Assembly: GCA_002450905.1 (NCBI GenBank)
Contig: DKAT01000088.1
Location: forward strand, 1-51,307
Reading direction: 5' to 3'
Source of the DNA: Spirochaetia bacterium UBA6919
Lineage (GTDB): Bacteria > Spirochaetota > UBA6919
Length of the DNA stretch: 51,307 nucleotides
The notes beneath the pieces are model-generated. The model was not told where the DNA came from. It saw nothing but the letters and a program-made list of their open reading frames with translations, and did no database searches. Shown here one piece after another: positions 44,361 through 51,307 of the stretch. Positions within the stretch are counted from its first letter, which is position 1. Each line of letters starts with the position of its first letter. Position numbers and translations under genes: made by a program.

Positions 44361-47084
44361 ATGAATATATTTAGATCTGAATTAACAAATAAACAAAAAT
44401 TACTTCTTATTGAAATTACAGGACTATTCATAATAATATTTTTTAGTGTATTTATCGGTTATTTAACAGGTCTTGCAAATGCTGAACTGGAAAGGAGCGA
44501 TGACATAGAGAAATTAGATGACTATGGTTCCTACGAAGTCCAGTCTACAGTATATGATATTCACAATGAGAAGATAACTGAATTCATACTTCACAAAAGA
44601 AAAATCGTATCTTTCAACCAATTTCCCGAGAACCTCATTAATGCTCTCATTGCCATGGAGGATAATCGCTTCTATGACCACAAGGGTATCGATGTTTATA
44701 GTATCATTCGCGCTATGGTTAAGAATATGATAGCTATGCATGTTGTTGAAGGTGGAAGTACAGTCACCCAGCAGTTAGCAAAGCTCACATTCACTGATAG
44801 GAAAAGGAATTTTCAAAGAAAAATTAAGGAACTCTGGCTGGCATTCCAAATTGAGAACAGATATACTAAAAATGAAATTATAGAAAAGTATTTTAATCAA
44901 ATATTCTATAACCACGGCATCTACGGTGTTGAGGCCGCATCCCAATTCTATTTTGGAAAATCAGTCCATGACCTGACTGTCGCTGAAAGTGCCATGTTAG
45001 TTGCCATCCCCCCCAGACCGAATAAATATTCCCCCATTAAATACCCTGCTACTGCGAGAAAAAAACAATCAATAGTTCTTGAAAAGATGGTCACCCAAGG
45101 ATATGTAACACCAAAACATGCAAAACAATCTTTAGAAGAGTTCTGGATTAATTTTAATAATCGTCTTGTCCAGAAAGATCCCCGGTCAGCCCTGGCAGAT
45201 CGTTTGGATAAAGCACCCTATTTCTCAGAATATGTACGTCAATTTGTTGAAGAGTATTTCAAAAAAAATCATCGACAAACTGTTGAAAGGGAAATCAAAG
45301 AACACTATCCTAATTTGAAAGGCAATGCATTTGAGGAAATGGTGGATAAGAAGATCAGGGAACATCTATTCACAGGTGGATTTGACATCTATACAACCCT
45401 TGATCTCAAGAGACAGAGGGTTGCTCATAAAGCATTAAGTGAACAACTTGTTCAACAGGAAAAAATATTTAAAGAACAATATAAACACCTGTATAAACAG
45501 ATAAGAGATCGGTACACAGACCTCTATGACTTTATAGGAGTTAATTTTGGTGATTCTAATCATCAATTTAAATATCGTCAGAAACTAAACAAACTCAAGA
45601 AGGAATTATATAAAGAAGCCAATAGTTTAAAATTAATAGCTAATGTCAACGGAATAGATAATATATCCAATCTAATCGATAAACACAAGGAGCTATTGGA
45701 GGATCAGGATACAGGATTAAGACCTGAGGGAGCTCTTGTATCAATTGACCCAAGTAATGGCCACATCGTAGCCATGGTAGGAGGACGTAAGTTTTCAAAA
45801 CGTAATCAATTAAATCGAGTATTTGCTAAACGACAACCCGGTTCTGCCTTCAAAGCATTTGTGTATGGTGCAGCTATGAGTTCTGGGAAGTATAGCCCAG
45901 GTTCAATCGAAGATGACGAAAAGCTGTCTTTCTTTGATAGAAATACAAAACAGTTCTGGAATCCAGGAAATGCAGATGGAAAGTACAGAGGACCTGTCAC
46001 CCTTAAAACAGCAATACAATATTCTATTAATACTGTTGCAGTCAAGGTTGTAAAAAAAATAGGACCTGAACATGTTGTACAGTTTGCTGCTCCTATGATG
46101 GAGATAGATGAATCACGTTTTCGAAGCGATATGTCTATTGCCCTTGGTACTACTGAACTGACTCCATTTGAAATGTGTACAGGTATGGCTGTTTATGCTA
46201 ATGAAGGAAAAAAAGTTCACCCTATTGGTGTGATTAAAATCATTGATAGGAACGGAAATGTTGTAAAGGATTTTGAAAAAGAACGTCTGGAAAAAATTCG
46301 TGAGGAAGCAAAAAATGAAAAACTCCAGGTAATTACAAAAACAGTAGCTCTGGTGATGACAAATCTATTAGCAAATGTTATTAATGCTGGTACAGGTACT
46401 GCAGCTAATATTGGAAGGCCTGCTGCCGGAAAAACTGGTACCACTCAAGATGCAAGAGATGTATGGTTTGTCGGATTTACTCCTAATCTGGCTACTGCTG
46501 TTTGGGTTGGATTTGATAAAGGAGGTATGTCCTTAGGTCATAATCAATTTGGAGGTTCTGTAGCTGCCCCGGTTTGGGCTAAATTTATGAAGTTTGCTCA
46601 CAAAAATCTCCCAGTAAGAAATTTCAATTATCCACAGGGAATCTTCTATGCACCAATATGTAAAGAAACAGGTCTTAGACCTTCACCAGAATGTTATGAA
46701 ATCCATAAGGTTGTTGTAGAAATGTTTCTACCAGGATCATATCCTAAAAAAACTTGTAGAGGAGATAAAATATCCAAAAACGTTTCTAAATCTGTTGATA
46801 AAGCTTTAAAAGAAATTGATATCGATGCTAAAGATCAAACTACAAAAAAAGATAAGGGCAATGATAATCTCAAACCGCCCATTCAGAAAGATATTGTAAA
46901 ACATTTTAAAAAGAATGACCCTCTTGTTGGGGATGTTATCATGCTTGATCCTACTCAACTTGATAAAAATCATAAAAATGATAAATTAGATCCAAAAAAG
47001 AAAAATGATATTGAAATAAAGAATGATCCCAATGACAAAAATTCTAAGAATCACACAAAAATAAATTCCGAAAAAAAAAATTAA
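44361..47084 (+). CDS. mrcA: Class A penicillin-binding protein (PBP1A)
   Basis: Bifunctional peptidoglycan polymerase and crosslinker. 907 residues from the ATG at 44361; the open frame reaches a TTG at 44325 without support. Cytoplasmic start, one membrane helix, then the GT51 domain with catalytic Glu100 in MEDNRFYDHKG and EGGSTVTQQLAK, and a transpeptidase with Ser495 (SAFK), SIN (555-557) and KTG (691-693). Between the two is a helical insert. A C-terminal tail of about 100 residues is very rich in Lys, Asn and Asp and has no family counterpart; it probably lies in the periplasm against the wall. Followed 64 bp later by the channel gene. Confidence 0.95.
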   Translation: MNIFRSELTNKQKLLLIEITGLFIIIFFSVFIGYLTGLANAELERSDDIEKLDDYGSYEVQSTVYDIHNEKITEFILHKRKIVSFNQFPENLINALIAMEDNRFYDHKGIDVYSIIRAMVKNMIAMHVVEGGSTVTQQLAKLTFTDRKRNFQRKIKELWLAFQIENRYTKNEIIEKYFNQIFYNHGIYGVEAASQFYFGKSVHDLTVAESAMLVAIPPRPNKYSPIKYPATARKKQSIVLEKMVTQGYVTPKHAKQSLEEFWINFNNRLVQKDPRSALADRLDKAPYFSEYVRQFVEEYFKKNHRQTVEREIKEHYPNLKGNAFEEMVDKKIREHLFTGGFDIYTTLDLKRQRVAHKALSEQLVQQEKIFKEQYKHLYKQIRDRYTDLYDFIGVNFGDSNHQFKYRQKLNKLKKELYKEANSLKLIANVNGIDNISNLIDKHKELLEDQDTGLRPEGALVSIDPSNGHIVAMVGGRKFSKRNQLNRVFAKRQPGSAFKAFVYGAAMSSGKYSPGSIEDDEKLSFFDRNTKQFWNPGNADGKYRGPVTLKTAIQYSINTVAVKVVKKIGPEHVVQFAAPMMEIDESRFRSDMSIALGTTELTPFEMCTGMAVYANEGKKVHPIGVIKIIDRNGNVVKDFEKERLEKIREEAKNEKLQVITKTVALVMTNLLANVINAGTGTAANIGRPAAGKTGTTQDARDVWFVGFTPNLATAVWVGFDKGGMSLGHNQFGGSVAAPVWAKFMKFAHKNLPVRNFNYPQGIFYAPICKETGLRPSPECYEIHKVVVEMFLPGSYPKKTCRGDKISKNVSKSVDKALKEIDIDAKDQTTKKDKGNDNLKPPIQKDIVKHFKKNDPLVGDVIMLDPTQLDKNHKNDKLDPKKKNDIEIKNDPNDKNSKNHTKINSEKKN

Positions 47085-47148
47085 TACACAAATATTCTTG
47101 TTCAAAATCTCTAATATGGATGTCGATATTAAGTCAGGTTTATGATAT

Positions 47149-48366
47149 ATGCTTAAAAAAATTATTACTTTCTTTAAAAACACCTATTTCCGTATCCATC
47201 GTAAAGTTGAAGATTTCCCCCTAAGAACTATTTTTCTTATACTCGTGTCAGTGCTGATTATAGCATTCATACAAATAATTATCATAAATGATGATCTGCA
47301 TATCGAAGCAAAAGATCTTAAGGATCACTCTATTCTGGATCGAATCGGATTGAGTATCTGGTGGGCTATAGTCACACTCACTACTGTTGGATATGGAGAT
47401 TATTTCCCGACAAAACCCTTAGGACGTGTGTTAGGTATAATAGTTATGGGTTTTGGTATTGTATTTACATCAATATTATCAGGTACTATAGCTTCTATTT
47501 TCGTAGAACGTAAACTCAGAGAAGGACGGGGTATGAAAGAACTCGATATTACAAATCACATCATCGTTTGTGGATGGAATGACACCGCTGAAAATCTTTT
47601 GGAATCTTTCCCATACGCAAGTGGAACAAGTAATCTCACTGTCGTCCTTGTCAATGATCTGGATGGAGACACCATTGCAGATATCAAAATACGTCATAAG
47701 GGATTGGATATAAAATATGTTAAAGGGGATTTCACCAAAGAAGAAGTCCTTATGAGAGCAAATATAGTTAAAGCACGCAGTGTTATTCTACTCGCTGACT
47801 CAAATGGTAATGGAGGATCACTTAGCTCAGATCCTGACCAAAGAACAATTATTGCCGCGTTTGCAATCAATAACATTGCTCCCGACGTAAAAATTGCTGC
47901 TGAAATCCACAAAAAAGAAAATGAAGAACACTTAAAACGATCCAATGTCGACGACATCCTTATATATGGTAAATTCGGTGGTTTCCTCCTCTCTCACGCT
48001 GCCTTATCTCCTGGTGTTCCTTCTCTTATTATGGAACTCCTTTCATTCAGCTTCGGAAATACTATAATAAAGACAAAAATCCCGTCCGAATATACCGGAA
48101 AAACATTTCATGAACTTTCAGAGCATTTCAGAAAACATCACGCCATTCTCATTGGGGTTTTAAGCGAAGAAAAAGACATCACTTTGGACGATATCTTAAG
48201 TGATCAGGGCAGTGGGATTGACCAATTCATAAAAAAGAAATTCAGTGAAGCACAAAATGATTATTTCGCTGATCAAAAAACACATTTTAATGTAAGAATA
48301 AATCCAGGTGAAGATTATATTATACAAAATATAGATACAGCATTTATTATTTCAAAAGAAAATTGA
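47149..48366 (+). CDS. Two-helix potassium channel with RCK domain
   Basis: 405 residues. A helix at about 27-47, a pore with selectivity filter TVGYGD (79-84), a second helix (about 92-118), then an RCK/TrkA-N domain starting HIIVCGWNDTAENLL and a second regulatory part to the C-terminus (IPSEYTGKTFHEL, ending with RCK-C-like strands). This is the MthK/Kch architecture: tetrameric channel gated by ligands on the RCK ring. The first glycine motif is GWN rather than G-x-G-x-x-G, seen in several 2TM channels. 23 bp separate it from the cyclic-nucleotide-binding protein, suggesting joint function. Confidence 0.92.
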   Translation: MLKKIITFFKNTYFRIHRKVEDFPLRTIFLILVSVLIIAFIQIIIINDDLHIEAKDLKDHSILDRIGLSIWWAIVTLTTVGYGDYFPTKPLGRVLGIIVMGFGIVFTSILSGTIASIFVERKLREGRGMKELDITNHIIVCGWNDTAENLLESFPYASGTSNLTVVLVNDLDGDTIADIKIRHKGLDIKYVKGDFTKEEVLMRANIVKARSVILLADSNGNGGSLSSDPDQRTIIAAFAINNIAPDVKIAAEIHKKENEEHLKRSNVDDILIYGKFGGFLLSHAALSPGVPSLIMELLSFSFGNTIIKTKIPSEYTGKTFHELSEHFRKHHAILIGVLSEEKDITLDDILSDQGSGIDQFIKKKFSEAQNDYFADQKTHFNVRINPGEDYIIQNIDTAFIISKEN

Positions 48367-48389
48367 TATTATAAATTGACAGGAAAATT

Positions 48390-48896
48390 ATGGATAAGGA
48401 AATTGAGTTTCTACACGCTATCAAATTATTACAAGATCTGAATAACGAAGAATTAAAAGAGTTTCTAAAAATATGTAAAAAAATGAAAGTGGCTGAAAAT
48501 AGCGTTATCATGTCCGAAGGTGAACAAGGAGATACTATGTATCTCTTCCAGGAAGGTACAGTAGAAGTTACAAATGCCCTCACCATGAAAATCGGTAAAA
48601 AAGGATTTGAGGAAACTGAAAAATCAATGGCTCGTCTCAGCTCAAAATATATTAATTTCTTCGGTGATATGTCTATTCTCTCAAATCAACCCAGATCTGC
48701 TACCATCAATACCTTATCTGAATGTATCCTCTATGAAATAAAAAAAGATGATTTCGATAATTTTTGTAACAAATTCCCATCTGTGGGGTTAAAAATATTA
48801 AAACAAATTGCAAATGTATTATGCGAAAGAGTACGTAAAGGAAATCAGGATATCTTAAAACTAACAACTGTTTTATCCATAGCCTTAAGTAAATAG
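48390..48896 (+). CDS. Stand-alone cyclic-nucleotide-binding domain protein
   Basis: 168 residues, with no helix-turn-helix, so it is not a Crp-type regulator. The cNMP beta roll runs from about 35 to 125: SVIMSEGEQGDTMYLFQEG, then FFGDMSILSNQPRSATI as phosphate-binding cassette. Arg102 (PRSA) is conserved; the ribose-binding Glu of the usual FGE is Asp here, which may change affinity or nucleotide choice. The loop before the cassette is longer than usual. AGGA lies directly before the ATG. It is between a K+ channel and a lytic transglycosylase, 23 bp and 2 bp away. Confidence 0.88.
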   Translation: MDKEIEFLHAIKLLQDLNNEELKEFLKICKKMKVAENSVIMSEGEQGDTMYLFQEGTVEVTNALTMKIGKKGFEETEKSMARLSSKYINFFGDMSILSNQPRSATINTLSECILYEIKKDDFDNFCNKFPSVGLKILKQIANVLCERVRKGNQDILKLTTVLSIALSK

Positions 48897-48898
48897 AA

Positions 48899-50002
48899 AT
48901 GAGATTTATAAATTCTTTTTTATCCCTCCAAATTATTTTAATATATATTATCCTCTTAAATTCTTGTTCTAAAGAAAAACCACCAATAGCCATACAAAAA
49001 AAAACGATAATAAAACCTCTAAAAAACCCATTTCAAACAATCAATATTACCCCTTTTGATATTTCTAAAGAGGATTTGAAAAAATGGATTCAAGAAACAA
49101 AAGAACTTCTTTTAAAAAAGGGCATAAATCATAAGGATATTGAAGAATATATTTCTGAAAAAAATCTTTATATCGATCCCTATATTATAGCTGCAAATCT
49201 TGGATATATTCATGAGTTAAAAAATTCTCCACTCCCAGGAAGTTCTGGCAATAATCCATATAATCTTGACCATCAATCATTTTATAAACAATTCGGTGGT
49301 GTACTAAACATTGCCCATCAGTCTTACAGAGTTCCTCCCCAGATTGTCACATCCATTTTATGGGTTGAAACACGGTTTGGAGCAAATACAGGAACATACT
49401 CTGTTTTAAATGTCTATTTTAATCTATCACTCTTACAAAAAATGGATTTCCTTATAAAAATACTATCCTGGCTTAAAATAAAATACCCTGATAAATTTAG
49501 TTTCAAATTATTTAAAACAGCTTCTCGTCGAGGACAATGGGGATTTGGACAGCTTAAAACTCTTTTAAATCTATCTAAAACGCTATCTCTAAAATCATTA
49601 AAAGGTTCCTATGCTGGTGCATTTGGTATTCCTCAATTTATTCCAAGTAGTTATTCAGCCTATGCAAAAGATGGTAATGGCGACGGAATTATTAATTTAT
49701 TTACCATGGAAGATGCTATTGTCAGTACAGCAAATTATCTTTATCAAATGGGATGGACAGATGAGCGGGAAAAGCAATATCAGGCAATCCTGGCTTATAA
49801 TCAAAGTACACAATACGCAAATCAGGTCTTGGGATTAGCAGGATTTCAAGGTCAGGGGCAGAAACAAAACTTTCTTCCCGATAAAGATATATTTAAAAAA
49901 TATAGAAAAATGAATATACCTATCGTGACAAAATCAGAAACCCAACAAAACATTTTAAAAAAAGACCCCTCCAAGATATTTTCCCGGATGAACAATCGTT
50001 AA
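48899..50002 (+). CDS. MltB-type lytic murein transglycosylase lipoprotein
   Basis: 367 residues. The signal peptide ends LLNSC, lipidated at Cys23. Catalytic Glu157 lies in ILWVETRFGANTGTY; downstream the family motifs are RGQWGFGQL, GSYAGAFGIPQFIPSSYSAYA and ILAYNQSTQYANQVLG. It cleaves glycan strands of peptidoglycan to anhydro ends from the periplasm. It starts 2 bp after the cNMP-binding gene, so it is translated from the same mRNA as the channel pair. The C-terminal 40 residues are basic. Confidence 0.93.
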   Translation: MRFINSFLSLQIILIYIILLNSCSKEKPPIAIQKKTIIKPLKNPFQTINITPFDISKEDLKKWIQETKELLLKKGINHKDIEEYISEKNLYIDPYIIAANLGYIHELKNSPLPGSSGNNPYNLDHQSFYKQFGGVLNIAHQSYRVPPQIVTSILWVETRFGANTGTYSVLNVYFNLSLLQKMDFLIKILSWLKIKYPDKFSFKLFKTASRRGQWGFGQLKTLLNLSKTLSLKSLKGSYAGAFGIPQFIPSSYSAYAKDGNGDGIINLFTMEDAIVSTANYLYQMGWTDEREKQYQAILAYNQSTQYANQVLGLAGFQGQGQKQNFLPDKDIFKKYRKMNIPIVTKSETQQNILKKDPSKIFSRMNNR

Positions 50003-50290
50003 ATGAATATTGGCAAATACACTAAATCTTTTTAATCCTTTTCCCAGAAAAAATTATAATAACTAATTTCTACGTATCTATCTGGATGAGGTTTTCAAGG
50101 AGATATTATTCTGATAACTCTTTTAGTGATCAAATTATAACAAGAAGTGTTGTCATTCTCCTCTCTGTTAAACCCATTTTATAGCTAGTATCATAACCAA
50201 TCTTTACTATATCATTAAATTGAAAGATATTCAAATTTGTACAATCAAAATCACCCATTTATTTATAGCCGCTTAATGATACTAAACACT

Positions 50291-50317
50291 ATCGGAATTA
50301 AAATTTCTGGTTCCGAT
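50291..50317 (+). repeat. 27-nt palindromic element, copy 4
   Basis: ATCGGAAT arm, A/T-rich centre, GTTCCGAT arm, then T-rich ATTCTTTCGTTTT. No gene ends nearby on the plus strand (nearest stop 289 bp away). Confidence 0.65.
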
Positions 50318-50401
50318 ATTCTTTCGTTTTAAAGTATTATAACTCAGCATTTAAAACTTATAAGTCATTATAGCTATTTTCATATAATTTGAATGAGTTG
50401 T

Positions 50402-50430
50402 TTGACGTTTAGAAAAAAAATAATTATGGT
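50402..50430 (+). promoter_or_regulatory. Possible promoter of the ~107-nt element
   Basis: TTGACG (50402-50407), 17-bp spacer, TATGGT (50425-50430). The predicted start, about 50437, falls at the left border of the conserved element. Confidence 0.35.
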
Positions 50431-50438
50431 ATGACAAA

Positions 50439-50545
50439 TATATACAGATAATTTTTAATACCTGAAATCCTTTGAAACATGGTTCGAGAGCCTCACCATG
50501 ACAAAGTTGATATTACGACTTTAATTTTAAAAGAGTTTTAGTATA
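50439..50545 (+). repeat. ~107-nt dispersed element, copy B
   Basis: Matches 28787-28892 with a 30-nt identical core from TGAAATCC (50463). Contains the CATGGT/ACCATG hairpin. No tRNA precedes this copy; a promoter-like pair does. Confidence 0.6.
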
Positions 50546-50728
50546 AAATAAAATAGCTTATTCTGTCAGTAATTTTTTAGATCGTACTTGTTTTGAATAG
50601 TGGCATTTTGAGGTATTGCATAACAATCTATAGTTATAATTTATTATTTAAGTCCATCACCAAATCGTTTCAATCCTCAGTATGATTTCGCCAGATTATT
50701 TGTAATCACTAGTGGATATTGATCAAAA

Positions 50729-50983
50729 CTAATAATTTTGCATTTGTGTGAGAAAGTCTTTTGTAATGGGAAAACCAGATTCAGAACCTATAACAGAGTC
50801 TATAGTACATTCAGGACACAAGGCAGTTTGTACCATATTATTTTCATTTGGATCAATCCATCTTTCGATACTAGTAGGCCTAAAAAGCATAAGACAGTAG
50901 AAACATCCATAAAACTCACTGTTCAGAATCTCTTCTCTGTGTCGAGAAGAATGCATATGAGCCTGAATATAGTCTGGTGACAT
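50729..50983 (-). CDS. Small conserved zinc-binding cytoplasmic protein
   Basis: 84 residues. HMHSSRHREEILNSEFYGCF, then C-x-x-C (CFYC) and a second pair ALCPECTIDSVIG, ending FPITKDFLTQM. This matches my memory of a widespread small protein, often named simply cytoplasmic protein, with a Cys4 zinc site; its role is unknown. AGAG lies seven bases before the ATG. It stands alone. The reverse frame in the same place is a shadow. Confidence 0.8.
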   Translation of the reverse strand: MSPDYIQAHMHSSRHREEILNSEFYGCFYCLMLFRPTSIERWIDPNENNMVQTALCPECTIDSVIGSESGFPITKDFLTQMQNY

Positions 50984-51046
50984 AGAAACTCTTTTAGTTT
51001 ATGAGGCTGAAATCTGCTTTCACACAAAGGTTAGAGTACTAAAGAT

Positions 51047-51095
51047 ATCACAGGATCAAGATTGATCATCAATTTGTCTATCTTTTTCCTGTGAT
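51047..51095. repeat. Inverted repeat upstream of the small zinc protein gene
   Basis: Perfect 9-bp arms ATCACAGGA and TCCTGTGAT with 31 nt between, the spacer itself holding ATTGAT-c-ATCAAT. It lies between the partial gene at the edge and the zinc protein gene, both on the minus strand. An operator or a weak terminator are both possible. Confidence 0.4.
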
Positions 51096-51123
51096 TGTCC
51101 TGTCTTGATATTGTTTATACTAA

Positions 51124-51307
51124 TTATTTTGGTTGGTTATTAATACTGATATCAAAACTAATTGCTATATAGTTATCTTCTTTTTTTATTCTCTCGGTTA
51201 TCTTTTCTTGTTTCGCGTCTGTTGGTGCGATTATCTCTTCTTGTTTCGCGTCTGTTGGTGCGATTGTTTCTTCTTGTTTCCCTGGCTCGGCGGTTTCTCT
51301 CATTGCG
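51124..51307 (-). CDS. C-terminus of a gene with 11-residue repeats, cut by the window edge
   Basis: The open frame enters from the right edge and ends at TAA 51124-51126. About 61 codons are visible. They hold two full and one partial copies of an 11-residue unit (IAPTDAKQEE type), then KITERIKKEDNYIAISFDIS and a short tail. A Met codon at 51301-51303 could be the start, but only four bases lie beyond it, so the gene may be longer. Function unknown; the Lys/Glu/Pro repeats look like a flexible linker before a beta strand. Confidence 0.5.
   Translation of the reverse strand, partial: AMRETAEPGKQEETIAPTDAKQEEIIAPTDAKQEKITERIKKEDNYIAISFDISINNQPK
51205..51280. repeat. 33-bp tandem repeat inside the partial gene
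   Basis: Period 33 bp (units begin at 51205, 51238 and, partial, 51271), sharing TTCTTGTTTCGCGTCTG. It keeps the reading frame and codes for the 11-residue repeat. More GC-rich than its surroundings. Confidence 0.7.

Larger units (their letters stand above)
50003..50728. other. 726-bp non-coding region
   Basis: No convincing gene on either strand. Contains palindromic element copy 4 (50291-50317), a possible promoter (50402-50430) and the second ~107-nt element (50439-50545). AT-rich otherwise. Confidence 0.6.

Noticed and set aside
28787..50545. The two ~107-nt direct repeats, one beside tRNA-Leu, as attachment sites of a 21.7-kb island
   Set aside because: No integrase lies between them, the segment contains core genes (serA, dapF, trxB, PBP1A), and the repeat does not overlap the tRNA 3' end.
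50439..50545. Short peptide frame (KSFETWFESL) in the ~107-nt element
   Set aside because: No start codon, and the frame is broken in the other copy by the one-base indel; the conservation is of nucleotides.
50738..50980. Plus-strand frame opposite the small zinc protein
   Set aside because: It is a shadow; the minus-strand frame has the conserved Cys motifs and a ribosome site.
51205..51280. Tandem repeat as a CRISPR array
   Set aside because: Units are contiguous with no unique spacers and they keep a reading frame.

Overview
The window is AT-rich and gene-dense and comes from a diderm, LPS-making bacterium. The most likely source is a spirochaete or a close relative. The clues are a DUF2225 zinc protein, a protein with two modules resembling the spirochaetal flagellar sheath protein FlaA, loose lipoprotein boxes, and lpxD for lipid A. 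No 16S or marker phylogeny is available here, so the taxonomy is inference.

Left part (1-5.2 kb): the 3' end of tgt, a cysteine-rich LIM/DA1-like protein whose protease motif is lost, lpxD (GTG start overlapping the previous stop), a convergent clpP, a secreted seven-bladed propeller and a small DUF2892 membrane protein. Next (5.2-17 kb) is a minus-strand complex I cluster, read nuoA, nuoBCD, nuoHIJKLMN. There is no nuoE, nuoF or nuoG in the window. A 351-bp gap with a good promoter splits ABCD from HIJKLMN. A divergent phosphate uptake set pstS-pstC-pstA follows (17.4-20.6 kb), without pstB or phoU.

Middle (20.8-33.5 kb): a flavin monooxygenase; a two-gene membrane/FlaA-like pair; glnB (PII with a three-residue insertion in its B-loop); a sigma-54 activator broken by a frameshift; an acidic repeat protein; a DUF2225 protein; a lipoprotein; tRNA-Leu(GAG); an aminotransferase-serA serine unit; a TPR membrane protein; and dapF.

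Right part (33.7-51.3 kb): a 797-residue acidic scaffold-like protein with duplicated ends; a 48-residue IS1-type zinc-ribbon remnant; trxB; a mercury-type operon (MerR with the three Hg-binding cysteines at Tn501 spacing, a thioredoxin-MerC fusion, a cysteine-rich thioredoxin-like protein, no merA); a lipoprotein; an acyl-activating AMP ligase; a YjbQ protein; an orphan TAXI binding protein; an HXXEE membrane protein; a class A PBP; and a unit of a K+ channel, a free cyclic-nucleotide-binding domain and a lytic transglycosylase. The last 1.3 kb is mostly non-coding, with repeats, a small zinc protein and the C-terminus of a gene running off the edge.

Three dispersed repeat families were found by eye. 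One is a 27-nt palindromic element (4 copies). One is a ~107-nt element (2 copies, one just behind tRNA-Leu). One is a 33-nt C-rich element (2 copies, one behind a perfect consensus promoter that faces no gene). No CRISPR array or rRNA was seen.
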